From: Diphasiastrum complanatum
Lineage: Eukaryota; Streptophyta; Lycopodiopsida; Lycopodiales; Lycopodiaceae
Direction: 5' to 3'
Assembly (NCBI GenBank): GCA_029204225.1
Contig: CM055111.1
Span: forward strand, 47,545,224 to 47,609,223
DNA length: 64,000 nucleotides
The notes below the pieces were generated by a model. That model had not been told where the DNA came from and ran no database searches. It saw only the letters and a list, made by a program, of their open reading frames with translations. A program made the translations under genes and the position numbers. This document shows, in pieces, positions 35,262 to 48,300 of this stretch (positions are counted from its first letter, which is position 1; each line of letters begins with the position of its first letter).

Positions 35262-38224
35262 TCATATCAAGCATTCTCTTAACTTTGAAACCTTGATTGG
35301 AAGGCCTCCTTTAATTGTTGGACTTGGCCAATAATTTATTATGTTTTCAGACCCAATGCTCTCCCAACTGCACCAAGTCATCACAATAGGTTAAGTGATT
35401 CTTGTAGCAATGTCATCACCAAGTGACTTCCAGTCAATCATGTGAATTACTCTAACACAAATGGCTAACATTACGTATAACCTAATTCATGCACTTAGAA
35501 GAAAATTAAATGTGTCAAAAATAACAAGACGAACAGATCTGGCCGGGGACTCATAAAAGCAAACTCTTTTAAATACCTGTAAGTTGTGACAAGGTAATGT
35601 AAAAAGACCAATGCCTCTATCTTTACTAATTCTCGTCCTGGGCACATCTTAGCACCATTCCCAAAAGGCATGAATCCAGCTGGTTTTACAGGTGCCTGAT
35701 TGAACGCATACACAAAAATATTACTTCCAGCACCATTAAAACAAGCGGATAAAAAATATTCAAGCTCAACTCCTACATCTGTTGCTCATGTGTAGCAATT
35801 CAGAAGGTGTTGATCAGATAAGAGGGTCTCACTTGAAACCTAGATGGATCAAATTTAAGTGGGTCCTTGTGGTATTCTGGACTAACATGAAAATTCTGGA
35901 GGCACACTTGAACAAGCCAGCCTTTTGGAATCAGAACACCTGTATGAGAGTGCAATGATGGACATCATCAAAGGGAGTTCCAAGTTCCAACATCCAAGCT
36001 CTAAAATTTGTGTGATAATGACTTCCTAGATTATCTAGTGAATTATATTTGGACATGCTCATATGCCTTTTGAAGTTTTATATCAAGCCTCTAACAGCAC
36101 ATAGATAGATAGCATTGTGATAGTATTCAACTTTGAAGAAAACAGGTACATTCCTGAAGATCCATCGCCACCATCATCTCTGTGAATGTTATTACAAGCA
36201 CTAGTTTAGTAAAGAGGAGTTATGACCTTCGTAGTTTACATCTTCTGTTGCTTTGCGCGTCAAGAAGGGAACGATACTTGCCAGCCTCAAGGTTTCTTGA
36301 ATAACCTGCAACCAAGTAGGTGACATTCTGTAAAACGCCGGCATGCACTGGTTGTCGTCACAACAAACAGCTAAGGGAATCTTCATGGTGATGGTATTCA
36401 TATTTCATAGCACGGAGTTAGTTTGTTATTCTTTGAAGCTAACACTCTTCTGCGACTAACAATCGCTTTCACAAGAGCTGGGCTAAATTTCGACAATACT
36501 CCCAGTAATTATAAACTAGGGAAGGAATAAGTGAATATGCTTCTTACTGCTGAAGAATATGGCATGTTTTGGATATCCGTCCAAGATAATGGATCCTCAG
36601 GTGAAATCTTTCCCATTCGGATCGTGTCTTGCTCAGCCTGAAGAACATATAGAGTATGAAACTCTGAGAACAAGCATGCCAATCTGCAGAAACTTTACTG
36701 AACTCATGCATGGACTGAGCAATAGTGACTTTCCGGGTTGTTAGGATTCTTAGGAACCTCTGATGGGTTATATGCAGCTAATTGGAGAACATGTACAAAT
36801 GAGATATTAAAGACAGAAACCTTGACTTGTTGGAGAATTTGCGGATTTTCTCCCAAGAACTTTAGCAGCCACATAAAGAACGCCGCAGAGGTGTCGAATG
36901 CACCAAACGTGAGCCCCAATAGCTGGGACTGAAGTATATCGTCTGGCAGCTTTTCACCCTTCTCATCCTCTAATTTCATCAGAAAATCAAGTGAGCATTT
37001 TTCATTTGATTTCTCTGATCTCCTTTTCTTCACCATAGATGAGTAAAGTTCCAAAACTTGCTGCCTTTTCTGATCACAGATGAGAAAGGTCCATAATTAA
37101 AATTCAGCATTCATCGCAGTATGCTACAGTGTGACATAAATTCACACTTAGAAGGGTGCTGAATACCTCGAGAGCCATGTGGTAGCTTGTTCCTGGAATG
37201 TTGAACTGCATGGACGTTCCCATCCCTTTGTTGATATAGCTAAAATCGTCCATCATTTTTATTGTCTCGGGAGATGGTCCGCTGCCAGTGACGGCTTCCA
37301 AAGCTACGTGGAATGCGAACTACAATGGGAAACCAGATCAGTCAGGTTGCACAACAAAACTGCATCAAATTTTCTAATGCTGAAGCTCATGTCTGCAAGG
37401 AGTTGATCCTAGCAACGTCAACACTAGTCAAGAATTCTCATAAAAAATGAAGCTTCGTGAATACTTACTATTGCAGCAGAAGATAATATAGAAATTATAT
37501 TCTATATTATCTTGATTACAAGCTGCTACAAGTTACATTCTACATTGAACTGAATATATATGCATACCTTCTTGGTTTCCTGGTATGTGACCACACAAGG
37601 CTGTTTGTCCCATGAACTCAGAACCCATCTCGCGATCCTATCAACCTTTACAACTTTGGTCCGCACCAGCTCGGAATGTAATGAATCATGAATATTTTTG
37701 AGCGCTTTTTCTTTCATGGCCTCTTCTGACGAGGGGAAAACATTCAAAAGCCGATATATAGACGGAGGAAGGAATTGCAGAAATGACTTTTGCCGTGTAG
37801 CTAACACAAATTTGGCAGCTTCTGGAGTGGACGTGACAATAGTGGGATTCCCCATTAAATGAGTTCGAAAAGTGCGCCCATATCTGTCAAATTACAGACC
37901 TTCATGCTTCAAATCGGAATGAATTAATCATGATGCTGATACCCATTGGTCTAGACTGGGGTAGCTAATAGCCTATAATATTGATCGTATAGGTGAAAAA
38001 GGAGCGAAGAAAGACCTGGCGATGTGCTGGGAGTAGAATTGGTATGGACCCTGGCTGTATAAAGTAAAACTTTCGCCGATCCATGGCAGAGACCAGCTTC
38101 CCTTTGGCAGCTGCGCACCATGCAACCTATCGATCTGCCCGCTATTGCTGTTCTTTATCCAGCGAGCAGCTATGGAGGTGATGAACAGCAGCACAGCAGC
38201 TGTGATAAGAGAAATCTGCAACAT
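35262..38224 (-). CDS. Cytochrome P450, CYP85 clan, CYP707A-like
   Basis: Nine exons on the minus strand: 38224-38016, 37883-37568, 37319-37167, 37069-36821, 36637-36548, 36305-36227, 35939-35833, 35695-35577 and 35367-35262. Together they give 475 residues and end in TGA, with every phase compatible. Residues 3-20 form a membrane anchor, followed by a proline hinge around SLPWIGESF. The I-helix oxygen site is AFDTS (283-287), the K-helix ExxR is ETLR (343-346), the PERF equivalent is FDPSRF (395-400), and the haem loop is PFGNGAKMCPG with Cys419. The C-terminus YWPSPTIKGGLPIKV has the usual GLPI turn. Length, exon number, the haem loop and the VIQETLR context are most like CYP707A abscisic acid 8'-hydroxylases. 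An ancient CYP85-clan relative with another terpenoid substrate is equally possible. It would be an ER-anchored monooxygenase. No defect is seen. Confidence 0.9.
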
Positions 38225-38742
38225 CTTGTACTCAGAGCAATGAAAAAAGAAGCCTCGGTTTGTGTGGTTTGTGGAGAGTGTGATCCGATAGATATAGAGA
38301 GTGTGGAGAGCCAGTGTGTTCCGATAGATAGAGAGAAAGGAAAAGGGGGAAGCAGACCTGCCTCCAAAGAAAAAGGCGCATTTACGAGGTGGGTCCTACC
38401 TCTGGTTTGACATGTGGAACTTGGGGTAACAGATGTAGGGTTTTGATTTGCATTCTAAAAGCTTCGGCCTGATTTTTGACTCTTGCGCCGTGCCGTGAAA
38501 AATCAGATGAGTGTGATTCGAAAGACCGCCCTTTGAAAAGCCACCCATCCCATCAAAACACAGAAAATTGAGCTCTAATCTTGCTCAATGGGATAGCCTT
38601 AAATGGAGAAGTACCCACTTCACTCTACTTTTCACAGCAAAAAATTATATTTACGGGCCCCATAAGGACCTTTTTTTCACATGAAGAGGTCCAAACAATA
38701 GGACTCGTGTGTATTGGGCTGCAAGAGAGACATCATGTAAAT

Positions 38743-38783
<41 letters not shown>

Positions 38784-38800
38784 CACCAGTCACAATAGAG
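38225..38800 (-). promoter_or_regulatory. 5' flank of the P450 gene with a GA tract
   Basis: Upstream region of the P450. The ATG context has A at -3. A (GA)n microsatellite lies at 38744-38782, about 520 bases upstream, reading as (CT)n on the gene strand. Shorter purine-rich stretches lie at 38295-38350. No TATA box can be assigned with confidence. Confidence 0.35.
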
Positions 38801-39100
38801 AATATATGTGAAAAAATCTAACATTTTCAATTCAGATTTTTACCCAAACCATGCTTTGTGTTGACTAAAATTAACTTTTGCAATAGTCCCATAATCAAAC
38901 AAAAATGAACTTGATCCATGTATATAGGTCGACACCCATTTGTTCGTAAGAAAATCAACAGATGCTAGAGGCTAGGTACAATTAAGTGATAAAATTTAAA
39001 CAAAGATTGTGAAAAATTCAAAATCGTTTATTATGATGTGATCTACAAGTTAAGCACAAATATTGTATCTAGTGATCCTTCACTTTTTTGGCCCTGCCGT
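38800..39100. other. Spacer without recognised features
   Basis: AT-rich sequence between the P450 5' flank and the T-rich block. Nothing is recognised in it. Confidence 0.4.
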
Positions 39101-40340
39101 AGGCATGGGTTATTGTTTTCATGTTTGGTTTTAACATGCTTGCGATCTTCTTTTTTTTCTTTTTCTTTTTTTTTTATTAATATTTTTCATATATTTTGAG
39201 GGGCCTTGCGATTATTGCAACGTTGACACGTATTAGTGTTCTCAGATTTTAAAAACATTGTATTTTGAAGTTTTTAAAGCCTTCACACTGTCGCAAATCA
39301 GTGTGGACGGAGATAATTTGAAGTTTTGTTATTTCTCTGTCACGTTCCTTGCTGTGATATATCGAGTTTTTTTTCGATTTTCTCAGACAAGTTTTGAGTT
39401 TTTTTTTTTTGTATTTTTCAAGTCTGTTCTCTTGAATTTTTTCAAAAAATTGGTCCGACAATTCCATCCGACGAACTGCACAAAAAGACTTTTAATTCCG
39501 ATTGAATCCGACGACCTTCCCAACAGAAAAAAAAAAAAATGGGACACTTTTTTCGCGACATTTTTAGTCGTTTTTTTTACGAATTTTTCGTCCATTTTTC
39601 AAAAAATATTTGTCAAAAAAATTGCGCTCATTCTTCACGTATTTGTGTCAAAATTTTCATGAAATTTTTGTCGTTTTGTCCAAAAAAAAAAAAAATTGCA
39701 AATTTTTTGTCGTTCTATAAAAAAAATTATTGGACAATTTTTTTTGCGAAGTTTTTCATCGTTTTTCACGAATTTTTTGTCATTTTTTAAAAAAAAATCT
39801 GCCATTAAATAATGTCGCAAATTTTTTCGTCGGATTTCGCGATTTTTTCGTCGTTTTTTCTTTTCAAAAATTTTGGACACAACTCGTCTCTTTTGTGTCA
39901 CAAAAAATCGTGTTGCTGTTTTCGAATTTTTTTTTTTGTCTCAATTTTTTCGTGCTTTTGTTACAAAGTATTTTGCATTCCTTGCGTTTTTCGTTCTCAC
40001 TTTCTTCGTAATTTTTTGTAGTTTTCTCACGTAGTTTTTCTTATTTTTTTCGCTTTATCTTTGTGGCTTTTCAAAAAGAAAAAAAAAACAAAAACCAAAA
40101 CACAACAATAAAAAAAATTTCGCTTTGTTCGCCAAATTTTTCGCGAATATTTCGTATTTTTTGCGAATTTTTGCCACTATAAAAAAAAAAAGAAAGCTGC
40201 CCGTTTTTCATAAATATTTGTTTGTCGTGTTTTTGCTAGAATTTTTGTAGCATTTTTACCTTCGGAATTTTTTGTTGCCAATTTTTTGTAGCATTTTTTT
40301 TGTCGCCCTTTTACAAGTTGCATCACATCTGAGTTGAATC
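39100..40340. repeat. T-rich low-complexity block with tttttcg words
   Basis: About 1.2 kb in which T runs alternate with cg-containing words (ttttttcgtcg, tttcgcgaat, gaattttttgtc). Strong T over A skew holds on the plus strand until about 40050. The open frames here are composition artefacts. It directly precedes a Ty3/gypsy gag and may be that element's LTR and leader. Confidence 0.7.
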
Positions 40341-40352
40341 TCGCCAATTCTC

Positions 40353-42225
40353 ATGGCCAACTTATTAGAGGGACTTATGGATGAGTTTACACCGCCCAAT
40401 CATCCAAATGATGAGAACAAATGTTATCGCCTTCGATCTCAGGTGCAACAGGACCCTGGACCATCCAGATGGACCCTTAACCCTGATGATCAACCTGTTC
40501 ACAATGCTCATCAAAATACCCGATCCGATAAACGAACACCTCGACTAGAATTACCAAAGTTCGACGGTAATGTGGATCCTCATAGATTTTTACAAGTCTT
40601 TGCAAATGCATGCGAAGTGTATGGAGAATATACTGACAATGCAAACATCCAACTTTTTTCGATGACCATGGTAGATAAGGCACGAGAGTGGCTTTTCAAC
40701 CTCGATCGTGACGATCGACAAGACTGGTCAGAGTTGAAATAGTCTTTTCTTAACCATTTCCAACCTTTCCGACTCATAGAAAGCCCATTTGTACGCCTTA
40801 GTAATATCAAAATAAAAAAAAGATGAACGTGTATGTGACTATATTGAGCGCTTTAAGCGTCTCAAAAGTCAAGTCCAGGAACAACCAACTGATAAAATAT
40901 TGATCATATGGTTTCTCGTTGGTCTTCCCAGACGCATCCGGAAAGAGCTTAAACCTAGTGAAGAGTATCTTACTCTTAAATCTGCTATGTCCGACGCCAT
41001 TCATGAAGAAGATGAAGGTTCTGATGATGAGGACCAGAAAGAGAAAAATACTCACCGTGTATTCCCTAATAACCGTCCAAGTGAGCCCCGAGATTCCGAC
41101 CAGGTCTGGAAATCTCAATTTGAGTTGATGAATCAACAACATCAACAATAAATGGAGAAACTCAACAAAGAGTTTCAGCCTTGAAATCTTTCCAAAGTCA
41201 GTTGCCAGGGCAATTGCCATCCGGTAACACTATCCATCGGCGAGAAGACATCTGGTGCTCACAACGTTGTGGTCCACATACCGGTACTGAGTGCCTATTA
41301 CACTGTCCTTACGAACCACAACACTGTATATTGTGTGATACAACCACCCATACCACATTCAGCTGTAGGTACAACCCACGCAACATGCAATATTCTCGAC
41401 ATCAGCAATATGCCCCACGCGCACACCCACAAGCACCATATAACCCATGTTATATGACACCAGTCCAAGTCTAGGAATTACCTTAGACAACACTTACTTC
41501 ATGCCTTAGCGACCATCGATTATGTCAATGCCAGTCTCTATGCACAAGAAGTTTACCAAGATGACCCAATTGAAATCACTATACACTCCACCGATATCAA
41601 CACTCCCATCTTGTCCTTGTACATAATAGATGCACGTCCTATTGAGTGGATGCCTAAAGATGTCTTTGTTACAGACATATCCACCAATGAGGATGAAATT
41701 TTTACTGGGGGAGAACATGATTTATTTGACGACCAACTAATTCACACGCTGGATCCCGACCATTTAGGAAAGCGTCGTATACCGAAAGAGATTAAGCTTC
41801 CATCATCATTGGCTTGTGTGCAACATCCACAACTAGTTCACACTCGTGTATATCGACCCAAACTCAAAGTCTATCAATGGGATGTACACAATGATGAAAT
41901 CTTGAACACCATTGACGAAGTCTTAGTTCGTGAAAAAACACCAAAACATTCATGCATGCCTACTATTACCAATCCACAAATCTCCCACATGCTAACAAAC
42001 AAATCAAGCTTGGGTTGACGTACGATTGACTGATAAGCAATTCCAAATGCGTGAAAAACTGAAACAACCAATCAAACCTTTGATTCAAAATCACAAAAAT
42101 CCTAGTCACGCTTCATCATCTACAAGTAGATCTGTAGAAGATATTCCTAAGATCCCACATGAAGTAGTTGATGATCCACTTTATGATGTTCCCTAGTATT
42201 TTAAGGATTACACCACTGATGATGT
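40353..42225 (+). mobile_element. Ty3/gypsy gag region
   Basis: The Retrotrans_gag fold is readable from 40540 to 40900: RLELPKFDGNVDPHRFLQVF, MVDKAREWLFNLDRDDRQDW, SFLNHFQPF. A glutamic-acid-rich stretch follows, then a zinc-knuckle-like CILCDTTTHTTFSCRY near 41325-41375. Protease or linker-like sequence runs to about 42020. No RT or integrase is present. Broken fossil. Confidence 0.8.
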
Positions 42226-42261
42226 CAATGTATAATCTAAAAGATTTCAGTACTTCTCAAA

Positions 42262-42545
42262 AGTTTGTTTGTAATTTATTATTGATATTTTAACATTCGT
42301 AAAAATACTACAAAATGTAAAAATTAAATAAGACTTCATACCTAGATATTATCCAATATCAATCATTCAAGTGATTTGAATTTATTTTTAAGAGAAAAAT
42401 AAATAAAATCTGAAACAAAGACAAATGTCATTTTTGAGATAGTTAAAAATATTAATACAAATTATTTTAAAAAATGTGTTTGGATTGCAATATAAAAAAA
42501 CTTCCATTAAATTATTTGGATCATCTTTAGTAATTTGGTGAATAA
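42262..42545 (+). repeat. Dispersed AT-rich repeat, copy 2
   Basis: Diverged partner of 10345-10620, including attttaacattcg, aataagacttcatacctaga and tatccaatatca. It sits directly downstream of the gypsy gag fragment. The family is not recognised. Confidence 0.55.
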
Positions 42546-42689
42546 CCATTGGAAAAGCAACTATAATTTTTCAAGTAACTACTCTATATTTCATCTTATA
42601 TGTACTTCTACCTTTCATATCTGCTTCCGATCTTGAGTTTTTGACTACTAGGTTTGGTTAATAAAATAGCCCCTCACACAACATGAAAC

Positions 42690-44240
42690 CAAACAGAACT
42701 TGTAGTGTGGAGAAAAACTGTCTTTTGAGTAGATTACGGTGTTGAAGCACAAAAATCGTCAATGAAAAACATAGCTTCATTCTTGGAGGTGTAAAAAAGG
42801 CCAAGGTAGCATCAAACATATCTTAAATCTATTTAATGGTAGTAAAATAGTGAAGATACACATTCTTCATTGATTTTTGGTATTTCTTAGGCTATCATTA
42901 TTTTCTAGATAACCTAGCCAAGTTAGTAACGAAGGCCCTAGACATCTTGAGAATTAAGAGGCATGGAACTTGACATGGCGACCTTGTTGTTATCCTCAAT
43001 CAAAGTTCTTCTTCCTCAAAATCATCAAGTTTCTCAAAGCCTTTAGGATGTAGAACTTCGTGAACCTTTGGTGAATGGCATCTGGAGTATCTCTAGAGTA
43101 GTATTTTATCCAAGTTCCACTAGTGTCTCTACTACTTTATGTTGCTCATACTCTTTTATTTGATCAAATCCTTCTCTTGAGAAAGAGGATTGAAAAGAAG
43201 GGGAGCTTTGAGAGACTTCAAATTGTTTGGTTTCAAGAGGGTTGGAGTCATCAATTAGATCTATAAAAAATTGGATACCCGGATATATGGCTTTTGATTG
43301 TTTTTTTAGAGGGTAGCAGATGTAGGGAGTGTGAAAAATGACAAAATAGCAAGAAAAATAGTTGACCCAACCATCACATAAGTAATTTAAACAAGTGTTG
43401 TTTCAATTGTATGGGAGGTTTGTAGAATGGAAACTTTAGTGGAAAGAAAAGAGATATGTTCAATATTGATAGCAATAGAGAATTGTAGTAATAGCTAGTC
43501 ATGATTGCAAAGAACAACGACATACCTGAGCTGGGTGAAACAATCTAGTTGTGAATCCATCATAGAATTTGTGAAGAGCTCGTCGCCTATTGCATGCTCA
43601 TAGTTGGTGCCATGGTCATCAACAAAAGTACTCACCTAAATCATTTGACCTTATTCTCCATCACATTCATAGCCAAGGCCTATAAGAGGGGCTTTCCACA
43701 AATTTTCTCCTTGAATTAGACTTGATGGCCTTCTTCAATTTATCCACAATTGTTGCATGCCACTTAGAAGACACCCCCATTACAACAACAAACAAACTTT
43801 TGTCCATAAGTTTTCCAACACTCAAAAAACTCGTTGTTATGCTAGAAGCATAAAGAACTCCCTCATGTATGACCTTCTTGGTAGATCCAAGACACGTTTG
43901 GACTAACCCCCCTCATTCTTGAATTAACAACCATTTTCATGAAGAATTAATTTCTTTGACCCAACAAATGGTAAGAGTTGAGAGAAATTGTCTTTGTGAT
44001 TTGTCATGTTGGACATAGCCCCACTAAGGATCATCTTCACCTTTGAAGCTTGTTGAAGGAAAATTGGACACCATAAGTGACTCCTCAAGGAGAATATTAC
44101 CACCTTATTGAACTTGATTTGACTGCTTGCCATGTCCCTCCTTCCTTTTAAAGCACTCCTTTGCCAAAATGCTCTCTTTTACAACAAATGTAGCACTTGC
44201 CTTCAATAGATAGCCTCCTATTGATACCATGATGAGAAGC
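42690..44240 (-). mobile_element. Decayed Ty1/copia remnant
   Basis: Minus strand: a zinc-knuckle-like KCYICCKREHFGKG at about 44200-44150 is followed by protease-like NSSWKWLL-type sequence to 43920. Serine- and glutamate-rich linker sequence appears near 43260-43100. The pieces follow the gag-to-linker order of copia but are very eroded, so the left limit is uncertain. Confidence 0.45.
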
Positions 44241-44243
44241 TAC

Positions 44244-44538
44244 TTGTACACAAAGTTCACACTTGTGAAATGATTCTACAGATTGATTTCGTGAGCATCA
44301 AGAAACTAGATTTGAACAACTAGAAAAACTAGAAAGTTCAACAAAAGGTCTTGAGCACAAATCTTAGAATCAATCTTCATCGAAAAATCTGTTTGTACAC
44401 AGAGTACAAGCTTGTGAAATGACTTTGCAAATGGTTTCTTTGACCCTCACAAAACTAGATTTGAACACATCAAAAATCTAGGAATATCTACAAAAGATCT
44501 AGATCACAAATCCTAGAATCAATCTTCAACAAAATCTA
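44244..44538. repeat. Diverged tandem duplication, period about 149
   Basis: Copy A 44244-44390 and copy B 44393-44538 share ttgtacaca, cttgtgaaatga, aaactagatttgaaca and agaatcaatcttca in the same order. They differ at roughly one base in five. The sequence from 44540 to 45080 is unassigned. Confidence 0.75.
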
Positions 44539-45083
44539 CTCACCTGGAAAATAGACCTTGCCTAGATCACACAGATTAAGGCTCACAAGAATTGAATCAC
44601 AACACAAAAGAAATCAGATCCAAACACCTCTTTTGGACTCACTCAGATCCAAAGACTCTAACATCAAGAGTTGGATTGGATTTGATAAGTTTTGATGCCA
44701 ATCTATCTCCTAGTTTTCCACCAATTTTGACTATCCTGAAGAAATTGACATCTAGAGATTCACAAAGATCTCAACCAAGATTGTACACTCAAATATGGAC
44801 TCTTCCATATTCTAGACACTCAATGGGATTAGAAATTGACCCTCAAACTCTCACAAAAAAATCTTGACTAGACTCAATTTGAGCTTATGACAATCACATG
44901 TCAATTCTGCACACAAAATGAGCAATTTTAGTCCCCTACAAACAACACAAGATCTATTTTCCTTTCTATGTATTGAACTCTGATCAATCCTAAAAATCCA
45001 TTCTTTTTCCACCTGAAACCTAGATCAAAACATTATATTTGATTATCCAATCCCAAATCTACCCATAGACTTGATGTCAAGAA

Positions 45084-45328
45084 TTAGATATGCAACATCA
45101 AGCATTCACCATAAGCAATCACCACAAGAAGGCGGAAGAAGAACACGTACTGTCACTCTATCACACTAACTCATACAGAATGTAAAATGTACAAATAAAC
45201 CCTGAACCCTGATAGAGAGAGAAAACTTACGAGTAGACTAATAGACTAGCCTATGGCTATTGACACAGCTGTCAACATTAATGTGCATTGTAAACAGTAA
45301 CAATGAAGTTTATCATTGATTTCTAACA
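45084..45328 (-). repeat. 3' LTR of the young copia
   Basis: Begins TGTTAGAAATCAATG on the minus strand directly after the polypurine tract ttgagggagag. Nearly identical to 49151-49403. Confidence 0.9.
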
Positions 45329-48300
45329 CTCTCCCTCAATGATAAAATTACATTTTTTTATCCCTAATAGAGTACGAAACCTCTCAAATTTACATCTACC
45401 TAATGACTTAGTAAAAATATCTGCCTTTTGATCTTCAGATTTACAAAAAACAAGATCAATGGCTCCGTCAAGAATTTTCTCTCGAACAAAATGGTAGTGT
45501 ATTTCGATATGCTTGGTTCGAGCATGTAAAACTGGATTTTTGGCAAGGTGAATGCAACTTTGATTATCGCAAGATAGTCGCATCCACCTGTGGTTGACCT
45601 AAATCCACAAGCAATCTTCGTAACCATACTGCTTCTTGTGTAGCATTGTTGAGTGCTCGATATTCAACTTCCGTCGATGATAAGACTGCTATAAGTTGCT
45701 TTTTGCTGTTCCATGAAATTGCAGCTGTACCATAACTGAATGTATGACCACTTGTAGATCTTTCGTCAACAATATTACCTGCCCAATCGGCATCTGTATA
45801 ACCTACCAACATTGGCGTTTCAGGTTGATCATACTTCAAACCAAAATTCAATGTCCCTTGAATGTATCTGAGAATACGTTTAGCAGACTTCCAGTGTGCT
45901 TGACTAGGATCTTGCATAAATTGACTAACAACACCAACAACATAAAAAATATCAGGTCGTTTGTGTGTCAAATAAATCAAACTACCCACTAGCTGTCTAT
46001 ACAAATAAACATCCACTTTCTCAGATTCATCATATGCAGTAAGCTTCATGTTGACATCCGTAGGTGTACTCAAAGGCTTACAATCTTCCATATTGAACTT
46101 ATAAAGCAAATCTCGTGCATATTTGCTTTGTGTAAGAAAGACCATGTCTTCCTTTTGCCATACTTCAATGCCAAGACAATAGTGCATCAATCCTAGATCA
46201 CTCATGTCAAAAGCTTTGGAAAGATCTGATTTTATTTCATCAATTAAGCTCTCATTACTTTCTATAATAATCAAATCATCCACGTACAACACAATGAACA
46301 CTATATCTGAATCTTGCCTTAGAATGTAAAGATTAGGATCAGCATCACTCTTTATCATTCCCCTTCACTTGAAGTGTTCATCAATGCAAGAGTACCACGC
46401 CTGTGGTGCTTGCTTCAATCCATAAATAGCTTTGTTGAGCTTACAAACGAGATGCTCTCTCCCTGGCTCAACAAGTCCTTGAGGTTGTACTAAGTACACC
46501 TCTCCATCCAGCACTCCATTAAGAAAAGCAGATTTAACGTCCATTTGCTGGATCTTCCAACCATAGAAAGCAGAAATAGCAATGATAGAATTTATAGTTA
46601 CCATCTTAGCTACGGGTGCGAAGGTTTTTTCAAAATCAATACCTTCCTACTGCTGCTTCATGCCACTCCTTGTGCTCCTTTGCTTTATCAAAAGTTTTTG
46701 GTTCCTGAGCCTTGAGCACAGAACCCATTAGGGCTAGATTCATCTCTAATCTTGCAGGAGGTTTTCGATTTCTACTTGATCTTCTAAGCTCTCCCTGCTC
46801 ACTTGATTCGGGAGTATCTCCCTTATTAGCATCACTTGTTACTGACAACTACCACTTAGGCACTCTCCTAGGAATCTCATTATTGACCCTGTCTTTTTCC
46901 ATTGGCTCTTCCATATCGACACCAACTTTTTTTTTCACTTGCATTTTAGCTTTATCATCAAAGGGATCAAATGTCAATTTTATTTGGTCATTTTGACCCA
47001 TCTCATCAAAAGTAGCATCTCTAGAAATCACGATCTTTTGTGCATCTGTGTCATACATCTTGTATGCCTTGGCTCTTTCATCATATCCAAGGAAAATACA
47101 CTTAACAGCTTTTGCATCCAGCTTCTTTCGTTTTTCATCAGGTACATGAGCATAAGCATCACAACCAAATATTCGTAAATGAGAAACATTAGGTTTCTTT
47201 CTAGTAAAAGCTTCATAAGGTGTCTTACCCTCCACGGAGTTTGTAGGACACCGATTCAAGATATGAATTGCTGTGTTGCATGCTTCTGCCCAAAAAGTAT
47301 TTGGCAAACCCTTGCTCTTAAGCATTGCCCTAGCCATCTTCACAATATATCTGTTTTTCCGTTCTGCAACTCCGTTCTGTTGTGGTGAATAGGGTGTAGT
47401 GGTTTGTCTCTTGATCCCCTGATCCTTGCAGAAATTGAAAAACTCTACTGAAAAATACTCACCGCCACCGTCTGATCTGAGAGTCTTAATATAACAACCT
47501 GTTTGTTTTTCAACTAGAGCCTTGAACTCTCTAAACTTGGCAAAAGCATCAGATTTCTTGCTTATGAAATAAATCCAGATATGTCTACTATAGTCATCAA
47601 TGAATGTGATGAAATAGTAACAACCACTAATGGACCTAGTTTGTATTGGTCCACACAGATCACTATGAACAAGATCAAGAATGCCATTGGCTCTTTTTGC
47701 TCCATCTTTGGGAAATCTCTCTCTATGCTGTTTTCCCAAAATGCAACCCTCACAAATTTTTCCTTCAAAAGAGATATCAGGCAATCCAACAATTAGATTA
47801 CCTCTTTTAAGGATTTGCAAGCTTTGAGCACTGATATGACCAAACCTTTGATGCCAAATATCACTTCGACTATCAAGAATGCTTACCATAGCTTGAGTAA
47901 AAGATCTCGCATTCAATTTGTAGAGTCGATTCCCCTTGACTCTAGCTCCTGTAGCAATCACTTTGTAGTGATTCTTGATGTCTTTGACAAGACTTTGTCA
48001 CTGTCAAACTCAACCTTGAGTTGTTGATCAGCCATCGTCCCAACATATAGTAGATTGTTAGCTAAGCCAGGTACATATTGCACATTGCTTATATGCTTTA
48101 TCTTCCCGTTGGCTAGCTTCACTGGTACCACTCCAACTCCTTTAACAGATAGCAATTTGCCATCAACTTGTCCAACTTCATCACCATTGTCAGTTTTCTT
48201 GAGTTCTGAAAACCACTCTTTCCTTGAAGTCATGTGCTTGGATGCACCACTATTAATGTACCAGGTATCCTTGGCTTCATCACTTGTCATTAATGCTGTA

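Noticed and set aside
39249-40021. Several overlapping Phe- and Lys-rich open frames
   Set aside because: Artefacts of the T-rich low-complexity block. No domain or codon preference.
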